Assembly (NCBI GenBank): GCA_900541505.1
Contig: UQKK01000011.1
Location: forward strand, 22,102-86,101
Source of the DNA: an uncultured Ruminococcus sp.
GTDB taxonomy: Bacteria; Bacillota; Clostridia; Lachnospirales; Lachnospiraceae
Direction: 5' to 3'
Length of the DNA stretch: 64,000 nucleotides
Part shown: in pieces, positions 26,301 through 34,101 of the stretch
Layout: each line of letters begins with the position of its first letter
Position numbering within the stretch: position 1 is the stretch's first letter
Position numbers and translations under genes: made by a program
Notes under the pieces: model-generated
The model's input: the letters and a program-made list of their open reading frames with translations, nothing else
Told to the model about the DNA's origin: nothing
Database searches by the model: none

Positions 26301-27278
26301 ATGGATATCATAGCACAGTTACAGGAAAAAGCGGCAAAGAAATGCCCTACGATTATCTTCCCGGAGGGAGGAGAAGAAAAGATTACACTGGCGGCAATGG
26401 AACTTGCCAAAAAGGGAGTCATCAAACCGGTCATCCTCGGGGATGAGGAGACCGTTAAGGGATTTGGAGGCGATTTATCCCTCCTTCAGGTCATCACCCC
26501 GGAAACTTACGCAGACCAGTATGAAGAATGGGCGAAAGAGTACGAACCCATCCTGGATATGCCTGCAAGGATGATTTCCAAACGGTTAAAGAAAAATCCT
26601 CTGTGGCTGGGAGGAGCGCTGGTTCATTTCGGTATCATGGATGGTATGGTGGCAGGTTTGACCTACTCCACCGGGGATGTCATCTTTGCCTCCAACATGT
26701 TCATCGGTCTTGGAGAAGGGGTTAAACTCCCTTCCAGCTATTTCCTGATGGATATCCCCACCTTTCAGGGCGGAGAGGAAGGACTACTCATCTACGCCGA
26801 TGGCGGCGTGGTACCCAATCCCACGGCGGAGGAACTGGCAAATATCGCGGAGACCACAGCGGACAGCGCTGTTAAGCTTTTAGGCTGGGAGCCAAGGATT
26901 GCCATGCTGTCCTTCTCCACCAAGGGAAGCGCCAAGCATGACGATGTGGCAAAAGTGGTGGAAGCATACAACCTTGTAAAGGAAGAAAGACCGGAACTCA
27001 AAGTAGACGGTGAGCTCCAGGCGGACGCCGCCCTGGTGCCGGAGGTGGCGGCAAAGAAAGCCGGAGCGGACAACGTCCTTCAGGGAAATGCCAATATCTT
27101 AGTCTTCCCGGATTTGGACGCGGGAAACATTGCCTACAAATTAACTCAACGGCTCACAGGAGGAAAAGCCTACGGACCTCTCTTACAGGGATTTGCAAAA
27201 CCTGTCAGCGACTTGTCCAGAGGGTCCAGTGTGGATGATATCATCGGCGTGGCAACCATTGTAGCGGCGCAGGTGTAA
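26301..27278 (+). CDS. Phosphate acyltransferase (Pta/Ptb family)
   Basis: The family converts an acyl-CoA and phosphate into an acyl phosphate and CoA, or the reverse. At 325 residues it is a single-domain enzyme. It shows MLSFSTKGSAKHDDV, DGELQADAALVPEVAAKKAG, VFPDLDAGNIAYKL and the closing GFAKPVSDLSRGSSVDDI, all typical of phosphate acetyltransferases. No acetate or butyrate kinase gene is near. The start codon follows the amidohydrolase stop with no gap and uses GAGGTGAAG inside the upstream gene. In this setting it may process an acyl group released by the amidohydrolase or the hydrolases. Acyl specificity (acetyl, propionyl, butyryl) cannot be decided by eye. Confidence 0.9.
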   Translation: MDIIAQLQEKAAKKCPTIIFPEGGEEKITLAAMELAKKGVIKPVILGDEETVKGFGGDLSLLQVITPETYADQYEEWAKEYEPILDMPARMISKRLKKNPLWLGGALVHFGIMDGMVAGLTYSTGDVIFASNMFIGLGEGVKLPSSYFLMDIPTFQGGEEGLLIYADGGVVPNPTAEELANIAETTADSAVKLLGWEPRIAMLSFSTKGSAKHDDVAKVVEAYNLVKEERPELKVDGELQADAALVPEVAAKKAGADNVLQGNANILVFPDLDAGNIAYKLTQRLTGGKAYGPLLQGFAKPVSDLSRGSSVDDIIGVATIVAAQV

Positions 27279-27325
27279 GCAGTCCGTAAGAAACATAAAT
27301 CAGTCTGTAAGAGGCAGCTCTGTCT

Positions 27326-27401
27326 GGCAGTGCAGACTGCCCTTATCAGAATACCGCTGTCCTAGCTGTGCATAAAAAGACTGGCACGGCTGGGACAGCG
27401 G
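27326..27401 (+). other. Two hairpins between the acyltransferase and first HSL-like hydrolase
   Basis: GGCAGT/ACTGCC at 27326-27341 is a small stem. A larger one follows: CCGCTGTCC (27354-27362) with GGACAGCGG (27393-27401), continued inward by AGC/GCT and GTGC/GCAC around the loop ATAAAAAGACTG. Without a T-run it looks more like a processing or attenuation structure in the leader of the hydrolase genes than a plain terminator. The gap 27279-27437 holds no gene. Confidence 0.55.
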
Positions 27402-27437
27402 GAAATATAAAACATTTGAAATAGGAGGAAAACGACA

Positions 27438-28556
27438 ATGCCTTACGCAAAAAATTTAAAAGAGAGCGCATATGGAAGAGATTTAGACGACAGAAATGAT
27501 GTGAAATGGTCTCACCCGGAACTTGAGGAATGGTGGGTAGCCGGAAATGCCGATATGATTGACATGCTCTGTGATGAAAGTGTACCACTGGAAAAGAGAA
27601 AAAAGAGAGTAGAAAAACTTGTCAAGGCGACGGCCGATATGTACAAAGATAAATTCGATGTATGGACCGGATTTGACAAGAAAGAAGAAGGTTCTGATTA
27701 CGGACATCTGGAGAGATTCCAGATTAAAGGCTGTCCGGAAGACCCGGATGCAGACTGCTCTGTGAGCATCTTAATTCCCAATGAAAAGAGCGATACACCC
27801 AGACCGGTTCTGTTCTATGTCATGGGCGGTGCCTTTTTCACTCATACACCGGAAGCCTATAATGAGATCCTCCGGTTCGCAAAACGGTTTAACTGCATCA
27901 CTGTGGTACCGGACTACAGCACACCATTAGATGGTACATACCCGCTGCAGATAAATCAAATACATGCAGGATACCAGTGGATGGTAGAAAATGCAGAGCG
28001 GTTTAATATTGACCCGGATAATGTAACTCTTTTTGGAGAAAGCACGGGGGCACACCTTGCCCTGTGCACAGCCTTCCGTTTGAAGAGATACGGATATCAT
28101 CCGAGAGGCTGCGTAGTCAATGATCCCATGGTGGATGACCGCAATTACTTCGAGTCCTCTAAGATTATCAAGGACCCCTGTGATGCTACCAGAGCACATG
28201 TTATGTTTGCTACGTACGTAGGATGGGAGAATTGTGGAACAAACCTGTTAGGACCGGAAGCCTTTGCAAATCATGCCTCGGTGGAAGAGTGTAAAGGACT
28301 GTGCCCGATGTTCTTAAATGTCGGGGAATCTGACCAGGACCGTGACGGTACGATTGAGTTTGCCAAGAAGCTGTACCAGGCAAAAGTACCCTGTTCCTTA
28401 CATGTGTGGGAAGGCGCGGCACACGCAACTCTTTACTATGCCCGCAAGACACCGATGGCAGAGCGTTTCTGGACGAATCTGCGTGAAGATATCAAGTGCT
28501 GCATGAATTATGATATGAGACGTCCATGGGCGTGGGAAGAAACAAAGGCAGAGTAA
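27438..28556 (+). CDS. HSL-like alpha/beta hydrolase 1 of 6
   Basis: First member of a paralogous series. The N-terminal family tag RNDVKWSHPE (residues 19-28) is followed by an HSL-type fold. The oxyanion stretch is VMGGAFF in place of HGGG. The nucleophile elbow is GESTGA (S202), the acid probably lies in SDQDRDGTIEFAKKLY and the histidine in WEGAAHATLY. The 372-residue length is long for HSL esterases (about 300-320), because of the N-terminal extension carrying the tag. There is no signal peptide. The start follows AGGAGG. The carrier-protein-like gene begins 15 bases downstream. The ester or amide substrate is unknown. Confidence 0.88.
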   Translation: MPYAKNLKESAYGRDLDDRNDVKWSHPELEEWWVAGNADMIDMLCDESVPLEKRKKRVEKLVKATADMYKDKFDVWTGFDKKEEGSDYGHLERFQIKGCPEDPDADCSVSILIPNEKSDTPRPVLFYVMGGAFFTHTPEAYNEILRFAKRFNCITVVPDYSTPLDGTYPLQINQIHAGYQWMVENAERFNIDPDNVTLFGESTGAHLALCTAFRLKRYGYHPRGCVVNDPMVDDRNYFESSKIIKDPCDATRAHVMFATYVGWENCGTNLLGPEAFANHASVEECKGLCPMFLNVGESDQDRDGTIEFAKKLYQAKVPCSLHVWEGAAHATLYYARKTPMAERFWTNLREDIKCCMNYDMRRPWAWEETKAE

Positions 28557-28571
28557 AAGGAGGAAAGACAA

Positions 28572-28823
28572 ATGGAGAGAGCTGACATTTTAGAAGCTGT
28601 GTACGACGCAGTGGCAGAAGCCTATGAGATTGAAAAGGATATCCTCACAGAGGAATCCGCATGTAAGGATCTGCCGAACCATTCCTCTTCCAAAGTATTA
28701 AAGATGGCATTGTTCATCGGAGAAAATTTAGATCAGGATGAGGATCTCACTTTTGAGGAGGTAGCGGACTGCCAGAACTTAGGAGAAGTCGCTGATATGG
28801 CGAAGAAAAAGTACGGTTTATAA
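28572..28823 (+). CDS. Acyl-carrier-protein-like protein
   Basis: A small acidic protein of 83 residues with four predicted helices in the ACP pattern. The usual DSL motif before helix 2 is replaced by NHSSSKVLKM (S38-S40), so a serine is available for a phosphopantetheine arm although the conserved aspartate and leucine are lost. The helix 2 residues (KVLKMALFIGENL) and the FEEVADCQNLGEVADMAKK end fit the fold. It is not the fatty-acid-synthesis AcpP. It lies 15 bases after hydrolase 1, with AAAAGGAGG in front, and the phosphopantetheinyl transferase at 16906 may be its modifier. Without that serine modified it could still be a scaffold protein. Confidence 0.68.
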   Translation: MERADILEAVYDAVAEAYEIEKDILTEESACKDLPNHSSSKVLKMALFIGENLDQDEDLTFEEVADCQNLGEVADMAKKKYGL

Positions 28824-28839
28824 ACAAGAAATATTAAGA

Positions 28840-29028
28840 GTCTAAATAGCTGTAAGTATTTCGAATCTATATGGTTATCAGCATTTAGACAGATATACCT
28901 TGATGATAGGGCAGGAAATCCCTTTTTGAATACAGTAGACCTAAGATTGCCATGAATGTATTGATAAAACCCTTTTGCAAAGAGTGTGTTTGTTACCGTT
29001 GTAGCCTCTATGATTTCCTGCCTTATTA
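28840..29028 (+). ncRNA. Structured intergenic leader between carrier gene and hydrolase 2
   Basis: The 230-base gap contains two strong foldbacks. The first is GTCTAAAT plus GCTG (28840-28852) with CAGC and ATTTAGAC (28879-28890). The second is a 17-pair stem (28904-28920 with 29012-29028, core GGCAGGAAATC/GATTTCCTGCC, two G-U pairs) enclosing 91 bases. No T-run follows. The ribosome site of hydrolase 2 starts about 12 bases after it. It could be an attenuator, a ligand-binding leader or an mRNA stability element; no known riboswitch motif was recognised. The reading frame from 28952 through it is probably meaningless. Confidence 0.5.
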
Positions 29029-29053
29029 CATAATCACGCCAAAAGGAGGGATT

Positions 29054-30103
29054 ATGGCAAATACAAATTTATTTGACCGAAATGACCCAAAATGGGCACA
29101 TCCGGGAGTGTTCGAAGAATACTACATCGACGGGCGGACTACTGTAAATAAGCTTACCAACCCGGAGAAACCTTATGAAAAACGGCTGAACTCCCGGAAT
29201 AAGACTTATAAAATATTGGAAGAAGGCAAGCCCGCTTTCTTTGAGGCAAACCCGGAGTACGCCGAGCAGGGGGAGACCAAAGATTTCATGGTGCCGGGCT
29301 GTCCGGAGGAACCGGACACGGAAGTCCATGTCACCGTGCGTATGCCAAAGAAACGCCGTAAAAAGATGGCAACCATCTTTTACATCGCGGGAGGTGCCAT
29401 GCTTTACGGAACCCCTTACATGGGGCCTATTGAGGAGTACTGCTACAACTACAACTGTATTGTGGTAGCACCCTGGTACAGGAGCAGTCTGGACGCTCCC
29501 TATCCGGCAGCCATCAACGACTGCCACGCAGCGTACAAGTGGATGATGGAGCATGCGGAAGAGTTAAACGTAAATCCAGATAAAGTGGTCATCACCGGCA
29601 TGAGCGCGGGAGCCTACTTAGACCTTGCCGTTGCTTTCCGGCTCAAACGCTATGGCTATGAGCCCAGGGGCGTGGTGTCTTTAGACCCTATCTTTGACGA
29701 CCAGGCAGAGGCGTTGTCCAACCACTACATCAGTGACAACTGGGACAGCGCCCAGATGGGAAAGGTGATGGGTTTATATTTAGGACAGAACAGAGAACAC
29801 GATGACGGCACACCGGAGGCTTTGGTAGACCATGCCACTGTGGAGGATTGTAGAGGTTTATGCCCTATTATTATCCACACCACGGAAAGCGATGCAGGAC
29901 GTGACCCGGCAATGACCTTCATGCACAAGCTGTATGAGGCGGGGACTTACGCGGAGATTCACCAGTGGGGAGGCACTTGTCACGCAACCCTTTACAATGC
30001 GCCTAAGGAGAATCCCCTCCGGCAGCGCTACCAGACCATTGTGGATGGAAATATCCAGGACTTTTTCAAGTATGACATGCGCCGGAAATGGCTGCAGGAA
30101 TAA
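29054..30103 (+). CDS. HSL-like alpha/beta hydrolase 2 of 6
   Basis: A 349-residue paralogue. The N-terminal tag is RNDPKWAHPG (residues 9-18), the oxyanion stretch IAGGAML, nucleophile elbow GMSAGAY (S184), acid in ESDAGRDPAMTFMHKLY and histidine in WGGTCHATLY. The start is ATG 29054, placed after AAAAGGAGGG; the longer frame from 28952 crosses the structured leader and shows no homology to the other hydrolases. It is read together with hydrolase 3, only 12 bases away. GC content here is higher than in hydrolases 4 to 6. Confidence 0.88.
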   Translation: MANTNLFDRNDPKWAHPGVFEEYYIDGRTTVNKLTNPEKPYEKRLNSRNKTYKILEEGKPAFFEANPEYAEQGETKDFMVPGCPEEPDTEVHVTVRMPKKRRKKMATIFYIAGGAMLYGTPYMGPIEEYCYNYNCIVVAPWYRSSLDAPYPAAINDCHAAYKWMMEHAEELNVNPDKVVITGMSAGAYLDLAVAFRLKRYGYEPRGVVSLDPIFDDQAEALSNHYISDNWDSAQMGKVMGLYLGQNREHDDGTPEALVDHATVEDCRGLCPIIIHTTESDAGRDPAMTFMHKLYEAGTYAEIHQWGGTCHATLYNAPKENPLRQRYQTIVDGNIQDFFKYDMRRKWLQE

Positions 30104-30115
30104 AGGAGGTTAGAT

Positions 30116-31204
30116 ATGAGCGAGAATGTAACATTGAGACAGGACAACCGGATGGATAAGAAATGGGCGCATCCGGAAGCCTTAGGCGGAGCCAACTGGG
30201 CAGTGCCGGGGCTGATGGACACTTTCTTCGAATTGTCGAAGAATGACCCCAAAGCAAATATTGCTGAAAGAAAAGAGCAGAGAGAAATGCTTTTAGAGGA
30301 CGCTCTCGCCAATGAGAGTGAAAAGCGCAAAGCTGCCGGGGAATGGAAGTTCATCAAAGGACCGGGCTGCGTGGAGGAGCCGGAGACAGAGGTAGAACTG
30401 TGTATCCGTATTCCTAAGAACGTGGAAGGGGATGGAAAGCTTCCCTGTATCCTGGAGATACCGGGAGGGGGCTTATACATCGCAGGGTCTTATGAGTATT
30501 ATATGAGCATGCTCGCCTCCCAGAGCAAGCATCATAAAGCGGTAGTCGTATCCTTCAACTACCGTACCTGTGTGGAAGCCCCATACCCGGCGGCGGTCAA
30601 TGACTGCCATGCGGCATATCAGTATATCTTAGACCACGCGGAGGAATTAAATGTAGATACCAACATGATAGTCATCCACGGCTTCAGTTCCGGGGCACAG
30701 CTGGCACTGTGCTTGGGATTCCGTCTGAAACGCTATGGCATCAAGCCGAGAGGCATTGTTTCCTCCCTGCCTATCATTGACGATGTGAATGCCACCCAGT
30801 CCGGCACCTTCTCCTTCCGCAATGAGGAGACAGGGACCATCGACGCCTGGGATGCGGAAGGCATCCGTCTGACCATGCAGAAATGGCTGGGAGAGCACTA
30901 TGGAGACCCGACCCTTCTGCCGGAGGCACTGCCGAGTCGTGCCACGGTGGAGGACTGTATCGGATACCCGCCTACTTGGTTCCCCATCATCGGGGAGATG
31001 GACGGCAGCCGGGATGCTACTTTAGAGTTCTGCAAGAAGCTCCATGGAGCAAATGTATTTGTGGACTACCATGTATGGGGCGGCTGCAATCACAACACCA
31101 CAGACCCCTCCACACCCCTTGGAAAGCTGATGGCAAACGGGGACGATTACAACATCGACATGGCGTTTAAGTATGATTTTTCCCGTCCGTGGACGGAGGA
31201 ATAG
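30116..31204 (+). CDS. HSL-like alpha/beta hydrolase 3 of 6
   Basis: A 362-residue paralogue with tag RMDKKWAHPE, oxyanion stretch IPGGGLY (the closest to the canonical GGG), elbow GFSSGAQ (S191), acid probably in GEMDGSRDATLEF and histidine in WGGCNHNTT. The start follows AAGGAGG and lies 12 bases after hydrolase 2. The tail ends DFSRPWTEE, matching the family's closing DxxRPW pattern, also seen as DMRRPW, DFRRPW and DLRRPW in the others. No export signal is seen, so it should act in the cytoplasm on imported material. Confidence 0.88.
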   Translation: MSENVTLRQDNRMDKKWAHPEALGGANWAVPGLMDTFFELSKNDPKANIAERKEQREMLLEDALANESEKRKAAGEWKFIKGPGCVEEPETEVELCIRIPKNVEGDGKLPCILEIPGGGLYIAGSYEYYMSMLASQSKHHKAVVVSFNYRTCVEAPYPAAVNDCHAAYQYILDHAEELNVDTNMIVIHGFSSGAQLALCLGFRLKRYGIKPRGIVSSLPIIDDVNATQSGTFSFRNEETGTIDAWDAEGIRLTMQKWLGEHYGDPTLLPEALPSRATVEDCIGYPPTWFPIIGEMDGSRDATLEFCKKLHGANVFVDYHVWGGCNHNTTDPSTPLGKLMANGDDYNIDMAFKYDFSRPWTEE

Positions 31205-31283
31205 AAAAAGACAAAGTGTAGGAAATTTCCGGCTGTGGGAAAACAAACTTTCCTACAGCCGAAAAAATGAAAGGAGAAAAAAG

Positions 31284-31721
31284 ATGAGCGATATCTCAAA
31301 AGTAACGATGGAGGCATATGAGACAGAAGGAGCAACCGGATACATCATTGCTCCGGAGAGTGAGATGAAGAAGGTGGTTATCCCCAGCCCGCCGACAATA
31401 AAGATGATGCCTATCAATCCACGCGATGCCGTGATCTATCTGACAGAAGAGGAAATCACACCTCAGACAGCAAATATTGACCAGCTGAAAGCATATGCGG
31501 TGGACAATAAAGCAGTCCTGATTTGTCCGAAAGACCGGAAGGAAAAAGAACTGGTAGCCACAGCGAAATATGTGGAAGCCAACGCGAAGACTTTGAATGT
31601 AAAGAAAGATGGACTGAGTGTGAAGACTGACTCCGCTATGTTGGAGCTTGGAAATGAACTGGTTGACTCTCTGACAGATGAGGATATGGAAGTAGAAGAC
31701 GCTGAAATCATTAATCTTTAG
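31284..31721 (+). CDS. Small protein resembling half of an HSL-like hydrolase without its serine
   Basis: A 145-residue protein whose identity I do not know. From residue 65 on, IDQLKAYAVDNKAVLICPKD and KYVEANAKTLNVKKDGLSV run parallel to the hydrolases' stretch from the core beta strand to the nucleophile elbow (compare NNAKELGVNTNKIVLSGVSS). Where they have GxSxG it has KTDSAM (residues 114-119), so no catalytic serine is present, and the second half of the fold is missing. The acidic end EDMEVEDAEIINL is distinctive. The start is ATG 31284 with AAAGGAG; the upstream frame extension is not needed. It may be a noncatalytic partner or a regulatory relic. The similarity is judged by eye and is uncertain. 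Confidence 0.6.
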   Translation: MSDISKVTMEAYETEGATGYIIAPESEMKKVVIPSPPTIKMMPINPRDAVIYLTEEEITPQTANIDQLKAYAVDNKAVLICPKDRKEKELVATAKYVEANAKTLNVKKDGLSVKTDSAMLELGNELVDSLTDEDMEVEDAEIINL

Positions 31722-31754
31722 ACAGTGTGAGCTGAAACTGGGAAAGGAGAAAAT

Positions 31755-32849
31755 ATGGCAAAAGATTGGAACAGAAGTGATATCAAATGGGCACACCCGG
31801 AGGCTGCAGAAGAGGGTTGGTATACCGTCACAATGGGAGATATAAAAGAAACTGCAAAATTGTCGCGGGAGGAATTACTGGCTGAAAATGAACCTATAGG
31901 TGAATTGATGTGCGCTACTTTAAAAGAAAGTGAAGAAGAGGCATATCAGAATGTGGAATGGAAAGAGTACTATACAGAAGGTGGCTGTGTAGAGGAGCCG
32001 GATGCCAAACCGGTCAGAGTATTAGTGGGAATCCCCAAGGATATAAAAGAGGGTGAAAAGCTTCCTTTATACTTCAACTTTAATGCAGGAATTCTTTGTT
32101 TTGCAAGAAGTTATGCAGAAATGTGCTTATCATTGGCAAGACCTATGATGTATTCAGCTATAAAACGATTCATTCACATTAGCTATGACTGTTCACGCTG
32201 TACACCTGAATATCAATATCCGGCGTCTACCAATGATGCCCATGCAGCTTATCAGTGGGTACTCGACCATGCGGAGGAACTTCATATTGATACAGATAAG
32301 ATTGTCTGGTCTGGTGTAAGCTCCAGTGCTCATACAGCATTATGTATGGCATTTCGCATGAAAAGATACAACTGGGGTAATGCTCCGATGCCAAGAGGAT
32401 TGGTATTAATGGTACCTGTGCTGGATGATTTGGCATTTAACCAGTCACAGCAGTTTCATATTACAAACGACGATGGTTCAAAAGCCGGATGGGATGGAGA
32501 GCAGAATCGTTTCAGTCTGAAACTGTGGTTAGGAGACCGCTTTGGAGAGCCTTCCTTGCTGCCGGAAGCAGTACCGGGCAGAGCCACGCTGGAAGATGTC
32601 AAGGGACTTCCCCCTATATGGATTCCTGTAGAAGCGGAATTTGATCCTGGCAGAGATACCGCATATCGATTAGTCTCTCTTCTTCATGAAGCCGGGGTGT
32701 TCTGCGATTTGCATGTTTGGGGCGGCAATACACATCATATCACCTCAGCATGTGAGACGGATTTCGGAAAAAGAGTACGTCAGATAATAGTAGGAGCTTA
32801 CAGAGATGCTGTCACCTTTGATTTCCGTCGTCCGTGGCTTGAAAAATAG
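31755..32849 (+). CDS. HSL-like alpha/beta hydrolase 4 of 6 (divergent active site)
   Basis: A 364-residue paralogue with tag RSDIKWAHPE (from residue 7). The active site is the most altered in the set: the oxyanion stretch is FNAGILC, with only one glycine, and the elbow is GVSSSAH (S189), so the second glycine of GxSxG is a serine. The acid is probably in AEFDPGRDTAYRL and the histidine in WGGNTHHIT. It may be weak, specialised or a binding protein. It follows the small 145-residue protein by 33 bases with AAAGGAG. From here to 37.5 kb the DNA is visibly more AT-rich than hydrolases 2 and 3, suggesting different histories. Confidence 0.85.
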   Translation: MAKDWNRSDIKWAHPEAAEEGWYTVTMGDIKETAKLSREELLAENEPIGELMCATLKESEEEAYQNVEWKEYYTEGGCVEEPDAKPVRVLVGIPKDIKEGEKLPLYFNFNAGILCFARSYAEMCLSLARPMMYSAIKRFIHISYDCSRCTPEYQYPASTNDAHAAYQWVLDHAEELHIDTDKIVWSGVSSSAHTALCMAFRMKRYNWGNAPMPRGLVLMVPVLDDLAFNQSQQFHITNDDGSKAGWDGEQNRFSLKLWLGDRFGEPSLLPEAVPGRATLEDVKGLPPIWIPVEAEFDPGRDTAYRLVSLLHEAGVFCDLHVWGGNTHHITSACETDFGKRVRQIIVGAYRDAVTFDFRRPWLEK

Positions 32850-32952
32850 AAGATGAGAATAAAGAGCAGCCTCTGTTAGAGCATAATCATCTGTATCATT
32901 GCAAAACGTAAGCGTTCTGCAGATGTATAAAAATTTAATGAGGAGACTATTT

Positions 32953-34074
32953 ATGAGTGATACAAAAAAGGAAAACATTCTTGAGGGCGAACCACGTTAC
33001 GAAGTAGTCCATGATGTAGGAGACCCCAAATGGAGTATTCCCAGTGCGAAAGAAGTATGGAATCTCGCGATGGGGAATGAGTCAACAGTAAAAATGTATG
33101 ATCTTTCTTATTCCATTGAAGAGAAAAGAGTATGGGCAGAAGAACAATATAAAGATATGGCAGCTACAGAACCTGTATTTGATGAAAACTCCTCCTGTGA
33201 GCTGACAGTTTATGATGTCCCCGGTTGTCCGGAAGAGCCTGATACTGGTACAAAGGCATATGTTGTTTTGCCTAAAAGCTTAAAAAATAAAAAGAAAAAG
33301 CGTGTGCTGTTCCTCATTCCAGGCGGAGCCATGATGCTCTGCAGTCCGGTAAACCATGCCCGGCCTATCACTGAATATGCAGAAAAGTTTGAATGCATGG
33401 TTGTATCTCCATTGTACCGCACTTCCCTGGATGCTCCTTATCCGGCTGCGGTCAATGACATTCACGCTGTATATCAATGGCTTATGAATAATGCAAAAGA
33501 ACTCGGCGTGAATACGAACAAAATCGTTTTGTCTGGCGTGAGTTCCGGTGCCGGACTTGCGGCAGCTCTTCCATTCCGACTTATGCGATATGGGTACTGG
33601 AATGTAAGAGGAGTAGTCGCGGATAATCCGATTACAGATGACCGTGAAATGTACCCCAGCAGTGAATTACATAATGTGTGTTGGGATGGAAAAGATGCGC
33701 ATGTGGCATATCGTATGTGGCTCGGCTATAACCATGGCTCAGCGAGAGTCAGCCCGGAGGCACTTGCAAATCACGCTAAAGTAGAAGATTGTATCGGTTA
33801 TCCTCCGCTTTTTATCCATAGTAATGAATTTGACCCGGACAGTGATTATAGTCGCGATTTCTTTGGGAAAGTAAAGGCAGCACATTCTTTTGCAGAGTTT
33901 CATGGATGGGGCGGCGTCGGACATGTCGGCTTTATCCTTTCCCCTGAGCTCGCAGTCACAAAAAATATGGTAATCGATCAGAATATCCGCATTCTCTTTG
34001 AAGAGGATCTCCGTCGTCCATGGGTGATTGACGAATACAAAGAAAAAATTGCAAAAAAATTTGAGAAAATGTGA
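32953..34074 (+). CDS. HSL-like alpha/beta hydrolase 5 of 6
   Basis: A 373-residue paralogue with a changed tag, VGDPKWSIPSA (histidine replaced by isoleucine). The oxyanion stretch is IPGGAMM, elbow GVSSGAG (S197), acid in NEFDPDSDYSRDFF and histidine in WGGVGHVGF. The start is ATG 32953 after GAGGAG; the longer frame from 32899 has a poor ribosome site. It carries a charged C-terminal extension after the family-typical DLRRPW. The MFS gene begins 27 bases downstream. Confidence 0.87.
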   Translation: MSDTKKENILEGEPRYEVVHDVGDPKWSIPSAKEVWNLAMGNESTVKMYDLSYSIEEKRVWAEEQYKDMAATEPVFDENSSCELTVYDVPGCPEEPDTGTKAYVVLPKSLKNKKKKRVLFLIPGGAMMLCSPVNHARPITEYAEKFECMVVSPLYRTSLDAPYPAAVNDIHAVYQWLMNNAKELGVNTNKIVLSGVSSGAGLAAALPFRLMRYGYWNVRGVVADNPITDDREMYPSSELHNVCWDGKDAHVAYRMWLGYNHGSARVSPEALANHAKVEDCIGYPPLFIHSNEFDPDSDYSRDFFGKVKAAHSFAEFHGWGGVGHVGFILSPELAVTKNMVIDQNIRILFEEDLRRPWVIDEYKEKIAKKFEKM

Positions 34075-34101
34075 TGTACAATAAAAGGGGGATAGATATC
34101 A

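Noticed and set aside
16906..28823. A polyketide or nonribosomal peptide cluster suggested by the transferase and carrier genes
   Set aside because: No ketosynthase, adenylation, condensation or ligase gene is present anywhere in the window.
28952..29053. N-terminal extension of hydrolase 2
   Set aside because: It crosses the structured leader, is cysteine-rich and unlike the other five hydrolases, and a strong AAAAGGAGGG site marks ATG 29054.
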